DNA from: Lumbricus terrestris
Taxonomy: Eukaryota; Annelida; Clitellata; Crassiclitellata; Lumbricidae
NCBI GenBank assembly: GCA_949752735.1
Contig: OX457046.1
Coordinates: 38,162,149 to 38,226,148 of the forward strand
Length of the DNA stretch: 64,000 nt
Direction: 5' to 3'
Shown: positions 34,301 through 45,356 of the stretch, piece by piece
Layout: each line of letters opens with the position of its first letter
How positions within the stretch are numbered: position 1 is the stretch's first letter
Program-made: the position numbers and the translations under genes
Notes under the pieces: generated by a model
What the model saw: the letters and a program-made list of their open reading frames with translations, nothing else
Told to the model about the DNA's origin: nothing
Database searches by the model: none

Positions 34301-37300
34301 GGTATTAGAGATATATATGCAAACAATTTTGCTTACTTTTTTGAACCACGTTGTAGTTCGGTAATTATGTGTTGGCCTATATGTGTGTATCATTTCTGTG
34401 ACTGTCTGGCAGTCTCTTCTGCCTTGTCTCTTCTCAAACCTGCAGGACCTGCTTCTTCCGCAAGGTCCTGCACACTGAATGGTTCACCATGCTAAATGAT
34501 TCAATACAATATCTAAGTGTTCTTTAATTTGTACAGACATGCGATGATGCGCATGTTTGTTTATGCACGGGTTCATAATTACAGCCCTTTAAGAACCTCA
34601 TAGGACATAGGTGCTAAATACAGGCATGCTATTGGATGCATATAGCTGTTTTACTTACTACTTAGTGAACTCTGCAGTTATTATTATGATTACTACTTTT
34701 GGACTGTTTAGGGTTTCTGCTGGCGAATGAGCAGCTTATCTTGGAGAACATGAAGACCACGAACAACAAGTACTTCGTTCCGTTCATCTGGGCGACATCC
34801 ATCGTCGCAAAAGCGAGGAAGGAGGGAAAGATAAAGAGCGATCTGGCTGTGCAGAAACTCATATCGGTACATATGCCTCTCGCTCGCATTTTCAGTTTTA
34901 TCGGGTGCTTTTTGAAATAGAAGTGAAGTGCTCGGTAGTGTAGGGAGGGATTGGTGGTTGAAGGTACGCTGTTTGGGGGTTTCATAAATAAGGGGCGGTC
35001 CATATATTATGTACTCAGGAGGGGTCACAGGTTTTAGGTGATTTGCGTATGGGGAAGGGGTGTCTCGACAAAACGAGCCAATCTATATTTCAGTCTCAAT
35101 TCTGTATTTGGACACATAGTCAGGGCCGACGATAGCGGGGGGGGTCAGAGGGCAAATGCCGAGGGTCCGGCGATTTTTAAGGGCCCGGGCTATAAGTAGC
35201 CTAGTTATGTAGAAACGTGTATGATTATGCTTTTTTAAATATAATTTTATTGCAGCTCTAGAAAACTATCTACAATCAAGTTTGAACTTCAACTAAACAA
35301 TCAATGACTAAAAATCATACTTTATATGCATGTATGAATATAAAATTATGGGTTCTATACCAGCACTTTTATCATTTCATTTTGTTTCTAAAAGTGTATT
35401 TCTCATTGAGCCTTATGATAATTTATGGACCTGTGATTGCTTTCTGCCTATGCCCACCCCCGGAATTTCTCTCGTCAATCTTGCACCAGTTCTGTAATTG
35501 TTTCTTTTGAATGCTTCAGGAAATCAATGACTTTCGTGGTGGCTGCGGCGGCCTGTTCAGCTATGATTGGGTCTCAATTCCACTCGGTTATACTCAGGTA
35601 GAATTCTGAGTTATTTATTCTTGCAGTTCTGCTGTTGCCGTTTGCTGTCTAAAGGAGTGAATGAATAAATGAATGAACGAGCAAATCTAAATGAGTGGAT
35701 TACTGAATAAATAAATGAATGAACGAATGTATGAATTACTGAGTAAATAAATCAATTAACAATTGTATGAATTACTGAATAAATAAACAAATTAACGAAT
35801 GTATGAATTACTGAATAAATAAATAAATTAACGAATGTATGAATTAATAAATAAATAATTTAACCGACAAACAGTTGATTTACTGAATAAATAAATGAAC
35901 AAATGAATTACTAGATAAGGAAAAAACGAATGTTTTAATTACTGAATTGATGAATGAATGAGAGAATGAATAGACGAATGACTATGTGAATTAATGAGTG
36001 AATAAATGAATCAAGGAATGAATAGGTTTCGTAATAATTATATCGATCATGTTATTGTAATGACCCACTGCTCATAACCTCTGTAGTTTGCATTCATCAG
36101 TTGTACCTGCATTTTCTCTGTAGGTCGTGTCTCTGGCTGTCTACATATTCAGCCTTGCCTGCCTCCTTGGAAGATATCAGTTCGAGGTCGGAACTCCTGC
36201 CGAAAAGCATTTCCCATTCTTCACCATCCTTCAGTTTGTGTTCTACATGGGTTGGCTGAAGGTGAGTCTAAAAAATCCGGGTACTGTGTATGTATGTGTG
36301 TGTAATATATATGCAATATGCATTATATATGTATGAGCACTTGCACTTCAAGATTATTAAATTCAGAGGTGCTCCCGACTACAGCGTGGACACTGAATCG
36401 TAGTTTGACGCCGAAGCAATAGCATAGGCAATTGCGAGTGAAGGACTTGCTCAGGGTCCGTAGGCGGCGACTTGAGGTGGATTAAAACCCGCGACCTTCT
36501 GGCTCCAAGGCACCGTACATGCCCCTACACCACCACTTTCCAAATCAATTATTCATCAATTTATTGAGCAAAGAAGTACATACCAAATAGCATCACGTCA
36601 AACTGGCAAGAAATTTCTTGGATGCAAAATTAAATCAGTAGGGACTGCAAAGTTCCATATTGATGGTTTGGACCATCTATATATGTACGTATTGAACGTA
36701 TTCTGATGCTAGATGGCTGACAGGTTAACTATGATAAGCTTTGGCCTAGTTATCTTGTGACGTCTACAGATATTATTATTTCCATTATTACACATCAAAT
36801 CTTAACTGAAAAAAATACATCACGATGCTACATAATATGCAAATCTAAACGTTATGATGTGTGTTTAACTGTGAAACTGTATGTGTGTATTTACATATAT
36901 ATTAGCTTAGTTTTCTAAATTATTCACCCGAATAGGATAATTTTAAATAGAACTTGGATTGATGAAAGTAGTTTTTATAAATGGAACTTGGATTGATGAA
37001 TCTGATTCTTAACGGCTGCCACATCCCTCTGGAATCACACTTGTCACAGCGCTCGTGAATAAGCTTGTGCCCTGTGCTTAACTGAAGAGTAGCTCTGTTG
37101 AAATTTATAGCTTATGCTGATGCTTACGGTTATGTTTGCTACTGTCTCAGGTGGCGGAGAGCGGTCTTGGTCCATTTGGTGAAGACGATGATGACTTTGA
37201 CATTAATCTTCTGGTCGACAGACACTTGCATGTATGCATTGTATTGTTTTCTATTGTAATCTATTATGTACGTATTGTATCTATAAATTTACGAAAGCGT

Positions 37301-39817
37301 CCTCACAGTGCGCACAAATGAAGTTCTCTCAGTTGAAAGACCCAGAGAAAGAAAAGTAGTTTTTAGACAGCGAAAAGATGTGCTTCGGGTACCAGTTAAT
37401 AATGGAGAACGTGCACTGTACTGGTACCATCTGTATCTCAATTTCAAATAACTTTCACTGAATTAAATTTAATTCTTCCAGTTATTGACACTTGCTTTTT
37501 AACTGCTTTTGCGATCGTTCATATAATTATGGCCGTTAATACGAGAAATATTGAAATGTTCTGTGTAGTACATTTACTACGTAATTATTAACTATCAGAA
37601 ATTATTAATGAAGATGTATACAGAAATAATTACTATTCACAAAATTTGCCTGCACATTGAATGTGTTTGTTTAAATAATTATTATTGATTGGTTGATTGA
37701 TTGATTGATTGGTGAACCTGTCCTGTGTGCATCATCTTCCTTAGGAGTCCTACATGGTCGTAGATGAGATGTTCATGAAGGCTCCGGACATTCTGAAGGA
37801 CCAGCACTGGGACCTCGTCGACTTCGATTTACCCTACACGGAGGCTTCTGCCGCACACAAGAAGAACATCTTCCTTGGATCAGCCGCTGGCATGGAGTAA
37901 GACGGTTGCTTCGCGGTTTAGTTTTGTTGTTTTAATCACAATTAAAGTACTTGGATATTTGCTTTTTATCATTTTTTTTCTCAGAAAAATCCAGTTTTCT
38001 CGTTTTTAAAATTTTTCTTCTCTTTTTTAGTTTTTTTTGTGACGTTTGTTTTGCAGAATTCCAGCAGAGAAGCAGGCGTTTGTGTCAGTCGAAACGTCGC
38101 ATGCTGATCTGAAGAATGCATCCAGCATTATGAGGTTCGTCCTACAATCACTTATTTTTCTAATGGTTTAATCAAGGCCGACCAAGAGAACTTCTGTACG
38201 CCAAGAATGTTTCTTATACTGAGAAACATTCTCAACTGGCACTGTGGTTTGAATGCAAGTAAGTGGTATTGTGTTAAGAACTTGCTGAAATGCAGTGATG
38301 TTACTACTACTCAATTTACTCAAGTCTTCAAAAACTTCCAGTTTGACTCGAGATTGATTTTCTGCAGATTCGAAATCAGACTGTCAAGACACATACTTGG
38401 ACTTGGACTTGAAAACCTAGACACAAAATTTTACTTTTTGCCTCGTTTTGGTTTCCGCTCACAGTTGAGGAAGTGATGCAGTTCATAACCATCCAGCTGG
38501 GGTAATGCGCACGCTGTATACACGAACCTCCTTTCTCATACATTTTTTGCACCAACACTTTTAGGAGTGCGAATCATTGAATTGCTGACGATAATTGGTT
38601 AAATGTAAGCTCCAATTGAACAAATGAGGCAGAATAAAATATAGTTGAATGAATCGACCCTCCTATATAGTCAGTGGTGTCACTATGAAAGAAAGCTTTA
38701 TCTAAAAACGCTCTCGTTTGCTTTTCTATGCCTTTTAGCGCACACAACATCCGCGGTAAGAAGCTTACTCGACTGAAGAAGGGACCTGCCTTGGCAGAAG
38801 CTTCTGAGAGCCAAGGTAGGTGATCAGAAATTGATATTACGAGCAGTTCTTAAATTGCCTAACAAATATACAGAATCTTCTCAATGTTGTTCTAGCCTTC
38901 TTACCTGAGGCGTTACTGTTGCTGCGATTATTGTTATTATTGTTGTTACTAATATTTATTGCTAATACTATTATTGTTACTACTATTATTGCTATTATTG
39001 TTAAAACTATTATTGTTACTACTATTATTGTTATTATTGTAACTACTATTGGCCCTGCATTGTGGACCCAGCTTCTCCCTTCAACACGCTCCAGCCATTC
39101 ATCCTTATTAACTGGTGGGGCAAATGCCTCTTTTCGTTGTCTTACGACCACTTTTTCTCTCTTGGTCTAATGCAGTGGGAGCGCCTCTGATTGCCTCAGC
39201 TACTAACCAGAATCACGTCGTCTCCTTAGATGCTAACTCTCACTCCATACAGTGAGGTTTAACCAACTTCCTTTGAAGGTGCATGCTTTTGTTCCCCAAT
39301 GTTATGGCGCCATAGAAATTGTCGTCATTATTATTATTATTATTATTATTAATGTCGACTCTGGTACTTTTTATGCCCAAGTAAAAAGTCATTTTTCAGC
39401 CGTAGCCTACTTGGGTCTCGAGCGTTTCTGAGTATTGAGACGCTATACAATTTTTTTTATAATGTATGAATGAATATCAGGAACTGCACATTTGCTAAGG
39501 TTGCATGTATTGTTTTAAACCGTTCAGAAAGTGTGGTGCTGGTCGTTGGAGGAGCAGGTAGTCTAGGCCTAATCAAGCCCGTTGACACGGCAGCGAAGCC
39601 CGTCAAGGAGGACGAGCAAAAGCCGACTGAACAGCAACAACCTGCAGTTGAATTGAAGCCAAGTACTTCAGCCGGACGTCGACCAAGTACCTCAGAGGGA
39701 CTGCAGCAGCCAAGTACTCCTGATGGACCGCAGCGAACTACTTCGGACAACACTGCGCAGGAAAGCAGTCTGATGGCTAAGATCCAGAATGAACTGAGGG
39801 AACTTCGTTCAAAGTAG
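31348..39817 (+). CDS. Bestrophin A, Ca2+-activated chloride channel, 11 coding exons, complete
   Basis: Exons: 31348-31415, 32767-32877, 33678-33979, 34712-34866, 35520-35597, 36124-36261, 37151-37231, 37745-37896, 38057-38134, 38739-38815, 39528-39817; all GT-AG, 1530 nt, 509 aa. Bestrophins are pentameric anion channels of the plasma or organelle membrane opened by Ca2+. Seen: the WQGSIYKL start of the first helix; neck segment [10 protein letters not shown] with I76, F80 and F84 at the same numbers as the human BEST1 neck; PWPNR (101-105); and the acidic Ca2+-clasp [10 protein letters not shown] (E295-D299). The C-terminal tail from about residue 363 is Ser/Thr/Pro/Gln-rich and unlike other bestrophins, as is usual for this family. 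The ATG lies four bases after an acceptor (GATCTGTAG), so an upstream non-coding exon is expected. It is the first of three tandem copies, and its upstream region is shared with EFCAB14. Confidence 0.95.
31597..32002. mobile_element. Inverted-repeat element with three poly-A/GGTCATCAAC modules
   Basis: GGCGGAGACCT at the left and AGGTCTCCGCC at the right; the next bases GGGGGGACAG/TGTCCCCCCC also pair. The interior has a module of about 90 bp repeated two and a half times (GGATGACTT or CTAAAA...GGTCATCAACTTTTTT). It lies in intron 1 of bestrophin A. Confidence 0.7.
32410..32752. mobile_element. Decayed, longer copy of the GTGAGAATTG MITE family
   Basis: GGGGTAAGAGTTGCCAGG at the left and CAGTTATTTTTCAACGATTC at the right, in intron 1 of bestrophin A. 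The middle (32510-32700) carries unrelated sequence and may be a further insertion. Confidence 0.5.
33480..33640. repeat. TGAT/TGAC tetranucleotide-rich intron 2 tract of bestrophin A
   Basis: GACTGACTGACTCAGTCAGTC palindrome core, followed by GATTGATTGATT. It is the paralogous position of the large palindrome in copy B. Confidence 0.7.
34985..35085 (-). mobile_element. Fragment of the GGGC-GTCCAT MITE family
   Basis: GGGGCGGTCCATATATTATG followed by GTGATTTGCGTATGGGG and GTCTCGACAAAA, matching one end of the family. It lies in intron 4 of bestrophin A. Confidence 0.5.
35120..35470. repeat. Dispersed repeat in intron 4 of bestrophin A
   Basis: Shares GGGCCGACGATAGCGG-like GC ends and the words CTTTTATCATTTCA, TTTGTTTCTA and GGACCTGTGATTGC with 51660-52180 in intron 9 of bestrophin B. 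Unclassified. Confidence 0.5.
35650..36030. repeat. GAATGAATAAATAAA-rich intron 5 tract
   Basis: Degenerate tandem of a unit of about 40 bp (GTATGAATTACTGAATAAAT) in bestrophin A. A shorter counterpart is at 48550-48690 in copy B. Confidence 0.7.
36330..36540 (-). mobile_element. Dispersed SINE-like repeat, family 3
   Basis: GAGCACTTGCACTTCAAG, AGAGGTGCTCCCGACTACAG and GCGACTTGAGGTGGATT, in intron 6 of bestrophin A. The copy in intron 6 of bestrophin B (48922-49112) is at the same relative place, so this insertion predates the A/B duplication. Confidence 0.6.
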
Positions 39818-40469
39818 GAACAGTTCTGTCACTTGCGTCCAGTCCAGAGGTGTCCTCAGTTAGAATCTCATTGACTGTGCATTTCCCGGCTTCAGATGGG
39901 TTGAAAACACCGCGTATCCATTTGGAAAATTAATGACCGTTCGCATGATTGAAATTTCTGTGTACGATATTGTTATGAAGTATCGGCTGAAGACGTTAAC
40001 AGCACTTGAAAAGTTTTCCCTGTTTTAGAAAGTTAAGGTGTTTGAAACAGAAGTTTTCACGGCTGTTTGTTCTTTTAACGAATGTTCTGAAGACAGTTCT
40101 TTGTGAAGTTCAACATTCTATTTTTGTCTCTTTTTAAGGAAGAAGTCTTATTCCCAAAGGCTGTTTTAATAATGACTTGACAGTTGCGCAGTTTATTTAG
40201 TGGTAAGTATATAGTTTAAGTAGTACTAATTAAGTTTATGGTTTAAGTAGTACTACTTAAGCATATTGTTTGAGTTGTACTACGTGTAACCTACTCCTTC
40301 CCGATACTTTGTTATGCTGTTTCAAATACTCAAAAAGTCAGCTTCACTCTTTTCCTCAAACTGTCACACTGTACTTGAATTAATGAGTAGGCCTAAAATG
40401 TTGGGTAAAAAATTCAGTGAAATCATTTGTAATTGACGTGATTGATTGATTGGTTGATTGATTGATTCG

Positions 40470-40720
40470 TTTTGATTGATCATCATCACTATTATTATTA
40501 ACAATGGCTTTACCAGGATTTCAAGTTTGAGGAGGGCTTAAGCCCTAAGCCCTTCCTCTTTCACAGGAGCGCAGCTGGAACATTTTCCTTGAGGGTGCTC
40601 GTATCGCAAGCGCCGAAGGCGCGATGCTGCGTGTGCCGAAGGCACGATACCCACAAGACAAGAGGGTTTGGGGAACGTCGTAAGCTCCCCCACTGGAGTC
40701 GCCAACGCATTTTTAGCTAT
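40470..40720. other. GC-rich block downstream of bestrophin A
   Basis: Contains GCGCCGAAGGCGCGATGC and TGCCGAAGGCACGATA hairpins, unlike the AT-rich surroundings and absent after bestrophin B. Probably a DNA element end; no frame. Confidence 0.4.
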
Positions 40721-41159
40721 TGAAATCGACTAGAGTACGTTTCAGGCTCCTGTTTGCTAGCTGTTTATGATCGATAAAGTCATGAAAATTTCAAGGAGAA
40801 GTCGTTTTGCAGAATTGAATAATTCATCAACCAACAAATCAATTAAACAGTGAAACAGTCTATAATTCAAGCAATCATCAATCAATCAAACAGCCAATCA
40901 TTTAGGCAGTCATCAATCAACCAATCATTTGATATGTCAGCCATCCAATCAAGCAAACAGTCTGTCGATCAATCAATAACCCAACCAATTCATCAGTCAA
41001 TCAGTAAATCAGTCAGTCAATCGATCAATCAATTAATCACCCAATAAATGCACAGATCGACCAATCAATCAGCCATGGTCAATAAATCAATCAATTGATA
41101 ACCAGACATGTCTCACTCGAATCAATCAGCAATGGCAAAATCTAAACTGAATGAGTCTA

Positions 41160-41340
41160 GCATCTGGAACTACTCTGCCTTTGCCCAGTTTTTCCTGCAG
41201 TCCCTTCTCAACTGGACGCACATCGCGACCAAGCCACAGATCGAGACTAAGCAGGTGGCCAGAAGAACCTCTCCTGTGCAACATTTTCAACCCAGTTTGT
41301 TAAATAATCAAGCAGATATATCTACCTGTCTATGGAATTT
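41160..41340 (-). pseudogene. Broken copy of EFCAB14 exon 2
   Basis: About 180 bases align with 27150-27400 (EFCAB14 exon 2 and flanks), including the words TCAACTGGACG and CAAGCCACAGATCGAGACTAA. Relative to the real exon it has one deletion of about 10 nt in the coiled-coil start and one of about 46 nt that removes the Cys-rich stretch and the acceptor side, so it cannot encode the anchor. It marks the left part of duplicated unit B and lies between bestrophins A and B. Confidence 0.8.
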
Positions 41341-41727
41341 ATATGGCGCGCATTCAGATAGCCATCCAGAGGGGCTCTTGATCCAGGTTTGGTCAAACAG
41401 GAAAGTCACAGTTTATAAAAAAAAAACAGAGGATTAACGGCCAATGTGATTAAAAGTTGCGCTGCATATCTGATTTCATTGCAGAGTATGGGGTAGAAAT
41501 CGGGATCATTTTATTGAAAAACTATTTCCAGTTAAGAGTCATGAGGGGTAATTTACCATTATACAAAACGTACCATGCGTACTATCTGAAACACCATATA
41601 GTATCTGTTTGCATCAAGCAACTGCCTATGAAGTGTTTTTTTTGTTTTTATACATTTGCTTAGGATTTTACCGTAGGCCTAGCTCTTGGTAGCTCGACTA
41701 TAATGAGTATACTGTCAGTGGACTAAA

Positions 41728-42420
41728 ATGGAATCGTAATCGTAATCTCGAGATTTCTACAGCGCCCACAAAAGCGAAGTCGCGGGAACCAGCTTATTCA
41801 CAGGCGCTCAATCAAAACAAAATCGATAGGCAACGGGTCAAGTCCGGAGAGTCAGGCAGGCAGATAGATGGACGGCTAAGGTGGGTGATGTTTAGAGTTG
41901 AAATGGCGAGGGATGTGCGGAGAAGAGGAAGAATCAGGATAGGATTTTTGAAAGAGCAGTGTTTTCAGTTTTGAGTGAAAGACCTGTGGGGAGATAGCGA
42001 GAGGTGGAGTTTTGGTGAGTTCGTATGATGGGTCGGAAGTTTGCCGAAGTACTGGCGGAAGTTTGTTCCAGAGAGGTGGAACGGCAATGGCTATGGAGCG
42101 GTTTGCGAATTTCAGTGATGAAGTGATGGGAGGGCGAAGCAGTGTAACGGAGGATGAGGAGCGTGTTGAACGAGGTGGCTGGATGGTGAACAACTGACGA
42201 AGGTAGAACGGCTGGGATGTTTGAAGTGTATTGTAAGTGAGTGAGAGGACTTTGTATTCGATGCGTTCAGGTATTTTGAGCCAGTGAAGTGATTTCAGGA
42301 CAGGAGTGATGTCGTGACGTTTGGGGTTTTTCGTCACTGCACGGGCGAGGGCATTCTGGATAGCTTGGAGGCGGTTAATTTGGGTTGTATCAATGTTTAG
42401 GAAGAGAGAGTTGCAGTATA
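41728..42420 (-). mobile_element. (GATTAC)n-tailed non-LTR retrotransposon, 5'-truncated, C-terminal frame intact
   Basis: The minus frame 42337-41876 (153 codons) has LHWLKIPERIEYKVLSLTYN, then FANRSIAIAVPPLWNKLPP and FHSKLKTLLFQ. That is the familiar end of the reverse-transcriptase protein in CR1/RTE-like elements. The 3' part and GATTAC tail match 11365-11583. It lies between bestrophins A and B. Confidence 0.8.
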
Positions 42421-42841
42421 CAAGTTTCGCATGAACTATGGATCGTGGATGCAGTTTTAAAGTCGAGCATAGGTCGGAAAGGACTGGCCAGCCACCCTCA
42501 GATGCTCAGGCTAGGAAAATTAAGTCTCCAACACATCATACCCATGGCTGTCTTAGGACAAGCGAAAGGAACAGTTACTGCTCTCCTCCTCCTCTTTTTT
42601 CCTCCTCATCTGCCTCTTCATCTTTCTCCTCCTCCTCTCCTTCCATTCTCTTCCCCTTCCTTTCCCCGTAATCTTTCCCATTCCCTTCACCCAGTGAAGT
42701 TGCCAGACATTTCTTAAACAAGACAGTGCTATAGGGCGGTCATAGAATTAAGTAACCCACTAGTAGGCCTAACCCCATGTAAATACTCGGCAGCGCAAAA
42801 TTCTGGCAGGTCAACGACCATTGCAAACAAGATTAAGACCT

Positions 42842-43499
42842 AGGCTAACAGCATACCACGGTATTGAACAGCTGAGCAGTGTCAGGTTGTTAGGAATCAT
42901 CTTACAAGCTAACCTCTCTTTCTCTAGTCATGTTAACTACATTCTTAGTATAATAAACCAGCGATACTTTCTACTGAACCAGCTGAGACATCAGGGCCTA
43001 CATATCTCGAAGCTGGACTTAATATTTCAAGCTATCGTTGTCTCTAGAGTCATGTATGCACTACCTTCATTTGCTGGATTTCTTACGGCACATGATATTG
43101 CGCGCGTCAACGCTGCCCTAAAAAAGGCTCGTCGATGGCAAATCTCTGAGAAGATTCATACAGTGGAAGAGCTGATTGCTCGAGCAGACAAGAAGCTCTT
43201 CAAGAGTGCTCAATTCTTTGGCCATTGCATTCACCAGCTCCTGCCACCTCTTCGGGAGGACAAGTATCAACTTCGCAAGAGAGGACATCCTTTCCTGTTG
43301 CCTCTCGTTAAAACAAATTTGTTTAAAAACAGTTTCATTAACAGATGCATTTATAATTATATTTAGATAAAGCTAACATGATTTTAATTGCTGTTCTCTA
43401 TTATAGTTAGATTATGTATGTATTCGTTTTTGTTATACAATGTAATGCATGTGCGCTTGACAAATGCAAATAACGGCTACTTACTTACTTACTTACTTA
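42842..43499 (+). mobile_element. Non-LTR retrotransposon with (ACTT)n tail, 5'-truncated, private to unit B
   Basis: The plus frame ending at 43366 (about 175 codons) reads LLGIILQANLSFSSHVNYIL, VVSRVMYALPSFAGFL and YQLRKRGHPFLLPL, an RT thumb to C-terminus. The 3' tail is five TTAC units. The interrupted host sequence AAGACCTAACGCTGC is whole in unit C (61335) and near-whole in unit A (28905). Confidence 0.83.
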
Positions 43500-43544
43500 A
43501 CGCTGCTAGATAAAACGAATTAAAAAGTTTACGTTGGCAAGAGA

Positions 43545-43900
43545 GTTTTTGCTGGTACATCAAACTCCTCCATCTCTGATGATTCTGACTCATTCCTAAC
43601 AAACTCATTCCACCATGTAACCGATAATTGTAATCGTAATCTCTAGATTTCTTTAAACAGCGCCCATAAAAGCAAAGTCGCGGGAACCAGCTTATTCACA
43701 GGCGCTTATTCAAAATAAAATCGATAGGCAGCAAAATAAAATCGATAGGCAGTGGGTCCCTGTAGCCGATACCGATACCCATATTTTCGATTTGACTCGG
43801 CCGTTTCTATATAATTATATCAGTGAATAAAAACGGCGGACTTTGCCGCAAAACGAAACGTTAAACAATAAGCTTATTATATTTCCATCGCTGCGAGCCT
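43545..43900 (-). pseudogene. Broken copy of EFCAB14 exon 1, unit B
   Basis: 43550-43615 matches the acidic-patch end of EFCAB14 exon 1 (minus-strand codons for ESESSEMEEFDVP). 43780-43900 matches sequence upstream of the exon 1 ATG (TTTGCCGCAAAACGAAACGT). The middle, including the start codon, is lost and replaced by a non-LTR retroelement end at 43625-43760. No usable frame remains. Confidence 0.78.
43625..43760 (-). mobile_element. (GATTAC)n-tailed retroelement end inside broken EFCAB14 exon 1, unit B
   Basis: AGCGCCCATAAAAGCAAAGTC, then AAAATCGATAGGCAG, which is duplicated here. Same insertion site as 61468-61585 in unit C and absent from the intact exon at 28947-29161. Confidence 0.78.
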
Positions 43901-44045
43901 GCGACCCGATCAGACTTCGGATGTCTTGAGATAAATAGTCCTTGTTTGACACAATTAGGCCTATGGCTGCTCATTTTGATTAATGAAAATAATATAGGCC
44001 AACATTCTCGAATGCCAGGCGGTGCAGCGTTGTGGCGTGTAGCAT

Positions 44046-44191
44046 CAGGGTGAGAATTGCCGGGAGGGTTGGGGGTTTCGACCCCCCCAGTCTTTCTCAG
44101 AGCCCCATGTTAAAGTATGTTTTTTACACCCCAATTCCAAGTGGATAATGGTCCAACCCCCCCCAGTTATTTTTCCACAATTCTCACACTG
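44046..44191. mobile_element. hAT-like MITE, 146 bp, private to unit B
   Basis: Ends CAGGGTGAGAATTG and CAATTCTCACACTG; duplication TGTAGCAT/TGTAGCAC with one mismatch. Unit C at about 62085 reads GTAGCGTGTAGCACATAATT and is the empty site. Related, more decayed copies lie at 13980-14145 and 32410-32752. Confidence 0.82.
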
Positions 44192-45054
44192 TGTAGCACA
44201 TAATTATAATTATTATATTACAGTAATATAGCCTAATAATGCACCATGCATGGCGTGTAACTTAACAGTTCGAATATACGACTCTGGTCTAGCCTATCGC
44301 AAAGATATTGCCTATAGATCGACTTAAATTAAAGAGATGGATCCAGATTTGACGAGGGTTTATGACAACAGAGGCCGTTGCCCTCGAAAAACATTTGTTG
44401 GGCATAAGCTTACTTCAACTCTTTTGACATTCAATTTTAAAGAGAGTATAATCGCATATATTATATAATATAATATATGTGGTATAATTACAATCATTTA
44501 TATCTAAATATTTGACTAGACTGAGAGCACTGATTCTGAAGTACCGGTAAGCAATTAAATGTACTTATCGGATAGGCCTACTCCACCTTTTGCACAAGAA
44601 CCCTATTATTATAAACTTTTTGTTGAAGACAATGTAATCTGAATTCCACAAAATCTGTAAAATTCTAACAAAATTTGTATTTCAATTATGTAACCTTTAT
44701 TAAAACGATTCGAAGATGTGATTTCTAATACAATAATTTTTGTTTACTTACTACCTTACTAATATTGCAAACGGACTCATCGTCACCCACATTCTCACTC
44801 TTTGGCGTCGTCTGCGCTTAGTTGCGTTTTCATTGCAGTAATTTATTCTATTGTATCTTAAATTTATATGAAAATAGCTATTATATAGATGCAATTGTCT
44901 TAAACTCCTTCAGTCGTTTGGTCCGGTTTTGTGACTTATGCAAATTGTTGAATATCTTGTCAAGTTATCGCACCCCTATTTTATGTAGCGCACTTCCAAA
45001 GTAAGGCACTCCTGACCGCACAGCGCGAAATTAATCATTGATTTATTAATATTG

Positions 45055-45162
45055 CTCGAGGAAAATGGTTGAAACTTATGGCAGAATCTTAAACTGTGTT
45101 TGCTTGAGTTAAACTTGGCGTACCGTAAAGTTCCGACTTTTAGTTTAGCCCTAACAGACCCG
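45055..45162 (+). promoter_or_regulatory. Conserved 5' block, putative non-coding first exon of bestrophin B
   Basis: Counterpart of 31010-31114, ending at donor CCG|GTGAGC. The following intron would end at the TATCTGTAG acceptor before the ATG at 45357. Confidence 0.5.
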
Positions 45163-45356
45163 GTGAGCTGAGCGCCCGGAAAACTTATCGCTGAATTGTG
45201 CGAAATTTAAATGGCAACCGAAAAGATAGCCTTGCCAAAATTAATTCTGCGATTATTCGTCGATACTGGGTCAGCGAGCAATAAACTGTAGCATTAAACA
45301 TTGTTTATAACTTTATATCGATGCCTGAATGTTTGTTGCTTTCTTATCTGTAGAAA

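Noticed and set aside
41108..41437. 109-codon plus-strand protein between bestrophins A and B
   Set aside because: Antisense shadow of the broken EFCAB14 exon 2 copy.
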